38,770 bases of DNA from Microbotryomycetes sp. JL201 (taxonomy: Eukaryota > Basidiomycota > Microbotryomycetes). The stretch is from NCBI GenBank assembly GCA_033819885.1, contig JAQYUZ010000071.1:1-38770 (forward strand), in the 5' to 3' direction. Shown in pieces: positions 31,231-38,770 of this stretch (positions are counted from its first letter, which is position 1; each line of letters begins with the position of its first letter). The position numbers were made by a program, and so were the translations under genes. The notes beneath the pieces were generated by a model, which was not told the origin of the DNA, did not search any database, and saw only the letters and a list, made by a program, of their open reading frames with translations.

Positions 31231-32837
31231 GGCGGCGACGGGTTGCGGACAGTCAAGCACGACGCGCTTGCGTGCCTCGCGTTGCTGCGGCGGCGAAACA
31301 AAACGCGCACGGACGCGACTGGTCTTTGATGATCTTCCGAAACACGATAGTCACATGACTGGAAAATCACTGATAGGCATTGCACACAGCGTAAAAAAAA
31401 AAGATCTCCTGCTGCCAAGGCACTGAAAAACAGCAAACTGTCAGCCGTGATTGCACCCGTGTAACCAAGCCCAATGCCACGGCTGCTGCTGCCCTTGTCG
31501 TCGTCACTGTATGACTCTGACTGACGTGCAAATAAGGAAAAGTGTCTCTTCAAGGACTTGGGATACAAGCCCGGTTAAGCAGTCTAACATGCTAAAAATC
31601 GGTTCCAGTTTTTCTTCATCGTCGGTGATACGACGAGGGCAGCAGCAGCAGCAGCAACAGCAAACAGCCGTTGCCGGACAGAACAATAACTTACAACGTG
31701 TCGTAAAGCCGTCCCCGTAGGCTCAAGCTGCGACGCCACGATAGAAAGGACGACCCGAAAGTCAGCAACGCCTCGGTGTGCGACAGGTGACGGATGCGTG
31801 TGGAAGTGGCTAAGATATATGCTTGTCTAAATGTTTATTGGTCTGCATCGAGGAGGATCGTAAAACAATCCCGGACGCGCCTCGCTGGATACCGCAGAAC
31901 GCCACCGCATCAGAGCCATGGCCGTCCGTTCTCGTCCCTCGAGTCATCCAGGGTAGGCCCCAGCCACATGATTCAACAGTCTTGACTGCCCTGGACCCGA
32001 CGACCGCAAATGACAAGCGCACGAACGAGGACGGGGCCGGGCAATCGACCTTTCGGGCGAGAGATCGATCCGAAGTGGGTAGCACAAGCACCTCTAGCCG
32101 AGACGTAGCAAGGGAGCACGCGTGAAACGCAGTGTTGTTCCCAGGTACGCGCACGAGCAAGCGCCTGCCCCATTCCACGACAGACAGTATTCAACTCGGG
32201 CCGTCTAGTCGACTGCCAAGCTGTCGCTCGCTGTGCTTGCCCACCAAAGGGCCGCTCGACGTTTGCTGCACAATCTGAACAGCACAGTCGCAACTGCGTC
32301 GTCACGCGGCCTCAGCGGGTCCGTGTCCGTCCGACAAGAAGGGGAAAACCGAGAAAAACGGAACGGGGGTTCCATAGCCCAATAATGCAGTAGCCACGGC
32401 TACAGCAGAGACGCTTTGAGTGTCCCAGAGCCTCTAGGCAAGCCATGCTATGGTTTTGTCATCACGGCCAGGCGGGCTAATTATGTTTAAAAGGGGAAAC
32501 ATGATCGCGACCGACTCACCTAGACAGAAACGAACACAGGCGACGCCTTCGGCAAAGGACAGTGGCAGGGTCGACGTGTTATTGTCTCACGCGCAACAGG
32601 GTCGCAGCCGGTGTCGGGTCGGGATGCAGGGGGAAAAAACCCACCCAGAATAGAGAACGGCGAATATGTGGCTGCCCTCTTCCTTGCAGACACGCCAGCA
32701 GAGACTGATTGTGAGTGGGCAGCACGAGGTACGTAGCTGTTAAGCGCAGCAAGCATTGGTCAGCTGCAGAATCTCACGATCCCCCCTGTCGCGCAGTCGA
32801 TCGTCGCAGCCGCCTGAGCGTGACTTGGCCTCTCGCC
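31231..32837. other. Large intergenic region, no convincing gene
   Basis: This 1.6 kb separates the divergent membrane-protein and VPS10 genes, the longest gene-poor stretch of the window. It holds a CAG/CAA run (listed separately), a T/A run near 31391-31400, and short open frames with no domain (for example 31451-31720 plus and 31810-32178 minus). A missing signal-peptide exon of the 28750-31230 gene might lie in the part nearest it. I found no tRNA-like or 5S-like sequence. Confidence 0.5.
31637..31672. repeat. CAG/CAA trinucleotide run
   Basis: An almost pure CAG run with CAA interruptions, reading as poly-Gln on the plus strand within a short unsupported frame. It may be non-coding. Runs like this are length-variable and could serve as a strain marker. 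Confidence 0.7.
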
Positions 32838-35800
32838 ATGGCACTTAGACGGGCTCGGCCTCGACACCGACTGGCCGTGTCCGTGTCCAAGATGCTCGCT
32901 GTGGCCGTTGCTGCCATCGTGTGTGCGTGCACGACGGCGGCGCGGGCGGCGAGTAATGCGCAGCAGCCGACCGTCAGGCAGACTCTCTTTGACAACCTGC
33001 CCGCCCGGATATTCTACTTTGATGACAGCTCGGTCAGTTGAATAAGTCCGCCGAGCCGGTTCGCTCAGCTCCTGTGCCCTTTGCTATGTGGGGATGTGGC
33101 GCACGCGCGCGTCGAGTCGCGAACGATCAGACGCGTCATGCCCCGTATATGCTGGCGCATGCGGTTTCGAGCGCGACCTACGATCAACTTCTCATGATCC
33201 TCCCGGCCTCGGGCCTCTCGCATGCTCGTCTTTCGCAGACACGGCAGCTGCAACGTCCAAAGTGTCCATTGCTCAGCCTTCGCTGACATGCACTGCTTGC
33301 TTCACAGGTCGTCATCTACCATGATCAGATAAAGAAGAACGTGTTCAGGTCCTCGGACGAAGGCAAGACGTGGGGCGTGGTCAACGGCGTGCCCTCAGGC
33401 GAGGCAGCCATCGTTCTCGACCATCCTCACGACCCAAGAACGGTGCGCTTCACAGACTTGAGCTGGCCAGCATCAGATGTCCCTAACGCCAGCCTGTACC
33501 TCTGGCCGCAGGCATTCATATTAACCGCCGGAACAACTCACTACCGCTCGATGAACAGAGGCGAGACCTGGCAGTCTTTCGTCACGCCGCTCGCGCCGAG
33601 CTTGAGTGCAGGCACTCTCAGCTTTCATGCCACAAAACCAGATTGGGTCATCTTCACTGGGCAAAGATGTCAGGATCTTGGCGGATGGAAAGGCAGAGCG
33701 TGCCACGATGAGGTAAGTGGGCGGATGCGCCTCTACAGGCACACGCTCACAAGTAGATCATCTTGCAGTCATTCTACAGTAAAGATGCGTTTGCCTCGGC
33801 ACCAAAGCCGCTCATGTCATACACGTCGCGGTGCTTGTTTGCGCATGACAAGAAAGAATTTGCTCGCGATGTGCCCGACGAGCTCGTGTACTGTGTTGCA
33901 TACGAGCCGCCCGCAAACAGCCTATCCGATAAACTCAATAACTACATCAGCTCTTCGCGCGCCGTCGTCGAATCCCGACTGTATTCGTCGACCGATTTCT
34001 TCGAGTCAGACAAGACGTTTGTCGACATGGGTATCGGCCGAGAGGCGCGTGGAGTAGTGGGCATTGGGGGAGTGCAAAAGTACATCGTCACAGCATTAAG
34101 GCCTACGACTAGCTCCGGAGAAGGCACAGGCGAGATGGTCCTTTACGTCACAACAGACGCCAAGCACTGGAGTCGGGCCATGTTCCCTCACGGCCACGGC
34201 TTGAAAGAGAACGCATACACCATCGTCGAATCTACTCCGCACTCGATCCTCGTCGACGTCAATTCGAGTCCATCGGCTTCGTCCGGCACCCTGTTCACTT
34301 CAAACTCTAACGGAACCTACTTTGTCCGGTCGCTCGAGAACACAAACCGTAACAATCTCGGCATAGTTGACTTTGAAAAGCTAGAGAATGTCGAAGGCGT
34401 CGCCATCGTCAACACTGTCAGCAATCCAGAGGACGTCGAGGCGGGCGCCGACAAATCGCTAAAAACAAAAATCACGTTTGACGACGGCGGTAGATGGAGC
34501 TTGATTCGTGCACCTTCATTCGACAACGATGGCAAGAAAGTGAAGTGCGACACGAGCAACCTGGTGAGGTCTGACGGAACAACGGAATGAGACCCGAAGG
34601 CTGAATCGATTTGCAGGAGTCTTGCTCTTTACACCTTCATTCGGTGACTCAGCCTCACAACTATGGCAAAGTATTCTCATCGACCGCGCCCGGCCTCGTC
34701 ATGGGCGTCGGCTCAATCGGTTCACGTTTGCTGCCGTATGACGAGTGCGATACGTTCCTGTCGACGGACGCTGGCCTCACATGGAAAATGGTCGAAGACG
34801 GTGCGCACAAGTATGAGTTTGGCGACCAAGGCAGCGTCATTGTCATGGTTGAAGACGAGGAGGCCACCGACGAGCTCAAATACAGTTTCGACTTTGGCAA
34901 AACTTGGTACGTCATCGCACGCACGTGCGTTCTGTCGCTCCTCGACAACCCGTGGCTAATCACAGCCGTCGACTTTGATAGGCATGAGGTTGACCTTGGC
35001 GTCAAGATACGAGCACGTTTGCTGACGACCGTGCCCGATTCGACCGCCCTGTCCTTCGTCCTGCTCGGCACGCTCACGCGCCGTTCAGAGCAACGCGGCG
35101 ACAGCGGAGAGCGACACGTCATCGTTCACATCGATTTCGAGACGCTCAAGAAGCGCAAGTGTGGCAAGAATGACCTCGAAAAGTGGTATGCTAGGACGCT
35201 CGGCCGCGAACCCGACTGCCTGATGGGCCACAAGCAATGGTTCATGCGACGGAAACCGGATGCCGACTGCGTCATTGGTGACAAGTTTCAAGATCCCGTC
35301 GGCGTCGAGGAAAATTGCCCATGTGACGACGAAGATTACGAATGGTCAGTTTTCGTCCTCTTTGACATGGTCTGCTCGCTGACAGGCGCGCATTTTGTAG
35401 CGATTACAATTTCGCACCAGACAGCACCGACCCATCAATCTGCATTCCCGTAGGACCCGAACCGATCCCGGAGGGCCAATGCGTCAAGAGTTCTGACAAA
35501 TTCAAGGGCTCATCTGGCTACCGTCTGATCCCTGGCAATACGTGCAACGTTCAAAAGGGCATCAAGAAGGACGCCAAGATTGACAAACCTTGTTCTGCGG
35601 GCCAAGAAACCCCTGGCCTCGTCACGCATCAAGTGTTCCAATTCCCTGGTTTTGTGCGCGATCAGTCCTACTTCAAAGATTCACATACAATCTTGGCGTT
35701 CACGACGCAAAACCGCGTCTGGCAGTCATCAAACGAGGGCTTCTCATGGCGCCAGGTCGCCGAGGGCTCGAAGATCATTGCCATGACGATGCACGCGTAT

Positions 35801-38407
35801 GAGCGAGACCGAGCGTACTTGATCACCGACTCGCGGACGGTGCACTACTCAACAGACAAGGGTGCCAGCTGGAACACGTTCAAAGCGCCCGAAGACCCAA
35901 ACAACTTGGGTATTCCCTTGCTCGACTTTCACCCATTGCACGCAGATTGGCTGATTTGGACAGGCCACAAGGACTGCAGTGAGACGGATTCGCCCAAGTG
36001 TCGAGCGGTTGCGCACTACTCGAAAGACAACGGTCGGAACTGGTACAAGATTGATGAGTACGTGCGCGTGTGCTCATGGGGTCGCGACAAGAAATTGCGC
36101 ATCGACGAAAAAATCATCTTCTGCGAGTCGTACCGCGACAAAAAGGGCAGTCAGCGTGCCGTGTTGGCCACTGGCAATCCGCTGCAACTCGTCGCTGGCG
36201 ACTACTTCTACTCGCAGAAAAAAGTCTTGTTCGAATCGATCGACGGTTTTGCAACTTTTGAAGAGTACATGGTTGTCGCTGAAATGTACGAAGGCACACG
36301 CGCGATTGGCCTCAAGGTGTCCTTGGACGGCAAGACGTTTGCTCTTGCGAGGTTCCCGCCAAACATGCACATCGAGAATCAGGTAGGGCTCATAGACACA
36401 TGCCCTTGAAGAGACGCAAGCCTGACACCGAGCTTGTACAGGCTTACACCGTACTGGAGTCGACCACCGATTCTGTCTTTTTGCACGTAACAACCAACTC
36501 GAACGAGGGCGCCGAGTGGGGTCAACTGTTCAAGTCAAATTCGAACGGAACATACTACGCCCCGTCTCTTGACTTTGTCAACCGCGACGGACACGGTTTT
36601 GTCGACTTTGAAAAGATGATTGGGCTTGACGGTATCGCCGTCATCAATGTCGTAAGCAATCCGGACGAGGCCGCTTTGAGTGGCAACAAGAAGTTGCAGT
36701 CGCGCATCACGCACAATGATGGTGGTCGTTGGAAGCCGATCATACCACCGTCGAAAGACTCGTTGGGCCAACCCTACGAGTGCACGAGCGCCGTGAGTTG
36801 CCCCGTTCTACGCACGATTTGCCATTGCTGTTGCTGATCCTTTCTTTCGCTGGAATGTCAGAAATGCACACTGCACTTGCATGGCTATACCGAGAGACGA
36901 GACCCTCGCGCAACGTTCTCTTCGCCGTCGGCGACGGGACTCATGATAGCCGTCGGCAACGTCGGAGAATCACTTGTTCCTTACAAAGACTCTGACACGT
37001 TCCTGACCCGAGACGGCGGCTTCACGTGGGAGGAAGTACACAAGGACGCGCACATGTGGGAGTACGGCGACCAGGGCTCGATCCTGGTCCTCGTCAACGA
37101 CGAAGAACCGACCGACAGGGTCAGCTTTACGCTGAACGAAGGACTCACATGGCAAGACTACACGTTCGGCGAGCGCATCAGGGTCAGGTCAATCGTGACG
37201 GTGCCGACAGACACGAGTCGCAAATTCATCTTGTTTGGCGTGTATCCGGACAAGCCAGATTCGTCCGTCGCAGTTCATCTCGATTTCTCGTCTATCACGA
37301 ATGTCAAATGTGAGCAAGATTAAGACAATGACGTTTCTTTCTATCTTCCGCGACGATTGACCCTTGTCATTTTGCGTCTCACACAGGCAAACTCGACTTG
37401 TCAAATCCGAACGACGACGACTTTGAGCTGTGGAGTCCGAGCGAGAACCGCGAAGAGCCTTGCTTGTTCGGCAAGCAAGTGCTGTACCACCGACGCATTC
37501 GAGATCGCAATTGTTTTATTGGCGAACGTTTGCCCGAATACCACAAGATTGTCAAATACTGCCCATGCACAGAAGAAGATTTCGAGTGGTCAGTTTGCGT
37601 TGTAGTGTTTACAGGTCTATGGCCCGCTAATTCGAGCGCGCCCGCATACAGCGAGTTTAATTACAAGCGCAACGCTCGAGGCGAATGCGTGCTCGTAGAC
37701 GGCGCGCAACCGCTTGAAGCCGATCAAACGTGCAAATGGAATCAAGACTTTTGGTACGACCGCACCGCGTACCGCAAAGTACCCCACTCGGAATGCAAGG
37801 GCGGACTCGAACTCGACAAGGGTTACGCTCACGCTTGTCCTGGACATGCAACGAAAGGTGTCATGTTTTGGTTGACGATGATTACTTTGCCTTTCTTGTT
37901 TGTGGGTCTGGGAGTCGTTTGGTACCAGAGGCGCAAGATGGGCGGCGCGAGCGGTTTCGGAACAGGATTAGGTAGGATCAGGCTACCTGAACCTGGCGAG
38001 GGACGACAGAACCAAGTGGTCGACTTTATGTTGTCTGTGCCGTGAGTTTTATTTTATTTTTGGTTTCGATCGAAGCGGTGCACCGCCAGCAGCGCGCACA
38101 TCATAGGTGATCGGCGATACGGCTCTGACGTAACATGTGTGTGTCTTTCTTCGTGATTGCAGATGGTTCCTCGTCGGTGTTGCAACCGTCGTCGTCGCAA
38201 AAGTTCGTGAGCTCGACATTCCCGTAAGCCGTCGAATCTCGGGAACACTTTATTTGATGACGAAACTGACGAGCGTGAAATCATTTCTCATCTCAGTTCG
38301 TTTCCAATTTCGTGAAAAGTCGAAGTCGCAGCGGATACCGCAGTCTGAGACTCGATGAAGACGCTCAAATGCTAGCAGACTATGATGACGACGAAGAGGA
38401 AGATTAG
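32838..38407 (+). CDS. VPS10: Vacuolar sorting receptor Vps10 (sortilin family)
   Basis: A type I receptor that carries soluble hydrolases from late Golgi to endosome or vacuole. Thirteen exons (32838-33032, 33308-33442, 33512-33712, 33769-34563, 34617-34906, 34982-35344, 35401-36382, 36442-36792, 36862-37309, 37387-37588, 37652-38041, 38163-38223, 38297-38407) give 1507 aa, the expected size. After a signal sequence ([22 protein letters not shown] at 32892 is an alternative) two tandem Vps10 beta-propeller domains follow. Each has BNR-type S/TxDxGxxW repeats ([32 protein letters not shown]) and the 10CC Cys-rich module ([10 protein letters not shown] and [10 protein letters not shown] mark the two copies). 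A helix ([20 protein letters not shown]) precedes a second hydrophobic segment, and the cytosolic end has YRSL (YxxPhi) and an acidic cluster DYDDDEEED, as expected for clathrin and retromer sorting. Confidence 0.95.
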
Positions 38408-38643
38408 ATGGTTTCGATTCGTCCAATGTGATGTCCACACTCTTAGTTTACGTAGACGCAGAGAATCAGAAGAATGTTGTGAATGCCCATGCTCAAGGTC
38501 TTTTCTTTTCTTCCCGAGATGTTGAAGGCTGAGCTGTTGAAACAATAAAATACAAAAGAAGAGACACGACATGTGGCATGCAGACGAGAGGCTGTCTTTC
38601 TAGTGTCAAAATCATGCCCTGTAGACCACCGCGCCGAATAATG
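38408..38643. other. VPS10 3' flank
   Basis: The sequence after the VPS10 stop carries a probable polyadenylation signal and no gene that I can support. A minus-strand open frame (38572-38372) overlaps the VPS10 last exon and is a shadow. Confidence 0.5.
38544..38549 (+). terminator. Putative polyadenylation signal of VPS10
   Basis: AATAAA lies 137 bases past the VPS10 stop, in an A-rich context. Match by eye only. Confidence 0.45.
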
Positions 38644-38685
<42 letters not shown>

Positions 38686-38708
38686 TTTTTTTTTTTTTTA
38701 AAAAAAAA
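38644..38708. repeat. A38-T18-A9 homopolymer block
   Basis: A run of 38 A is followed directly by 18 T and then 9 A. The final 62 bases of the window are also AT-rich, unlike the GC-rich rest. It could be a real AT island able to fold back on itself, or low-quality assembly at a contig end or join. Confidence 0.85.
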
Positions 38709-38770
38709 TTTAGTTTTACTTTGGGTTTTTTAAGCCCATTTGGTATGTGTTTTTTTTGGTCGCAAGATTG

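Noticed and set aside
31504-31686. Poly-Cys minus-strand frame
   Set aside because: Off-strand reading of the CAG/CAA run; no support for coding.
38644-38681. Poly-A run as the tail of a LINE or processed retrocopy
   Set aside because: No upstream element ORF and no target-site duplication were seen; the following T-run does not fit a simple retroposed tail.

Overview
The window is a chromosome end from a fungus, most likely a basidiomycete. Bases 1-77 are an exact (AACCCT)n telomere tract running straight into unique DNA. Genes are closely packed and intron-dense: I place about 89 introns in 15 genes, mostly 50-70 nt, with GTCAGT, GTGAGT or GTAAGT donors and CTGAC/CTAAC-like branch sites. 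Protein families and moderately high GC fit a basidiomycete. Pucciniomycotina is a guess; no rRNA is present to test it. I see no tRNA, rRNA, CRISPR array or recognisable transposon.

Layout. The first kilobase is subtelomeric with one doubtful ORF. Then come TFIIH subunit Tfb2 (1142-3202, -), a secreted GH5-type glycosidase (3575-5606, -), a spacer, an unknown gene (6695-7542, +), cytidine deaminase (8086-9077, +), a Zn2Cys6 transcription factor (9190-12438, -), the Fe-S scaffold ATPase Nbp35 (13279-14608, +), a FAD salicylate-hydroxylase-type monooxygenase (14837-16637, +) and a Kre9/Knh1-like GPI protein (17053-18005, +). Four genes follow head-to-tail on the minus strand: CENP-A (18211-19116), a mitochondrial carrier (19445-21071), a Thr-rich single-pass membrane protein (21239-23355) and the dynamin Dnm1 (23430-26509). 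A TBC-domain protein (26911-28636, +) diverges from Dnm1. A second single-pass membrane protein (28750-31230, -) diverges across a 1.6 kb spacer from the sorting receptor Vps10 (32838-38407, +). The window ends in an A/T homopolymer block.

Most genes are conserved housekeeping or secretory-pathway genes, not a dedicated pathway. I rebuilt the splice structures by hand, checking that each intron keeps frame and rejoins family-conserved sequence. This gave four GC-AG introns between 9.7 and 15.9 kb, several microexons of 12-24 nt (one carrying the GH5 catalytic acid/base Glu), a CENP-A with a long loop 1, and a Dnm1/membrane-protein junction where an open frame runs from the dynamin GED into the next gene. 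I found no convincing new defence, mobile or biosynthetic system; the splicing architecture and the Dnm1 junction are the most unusual features.
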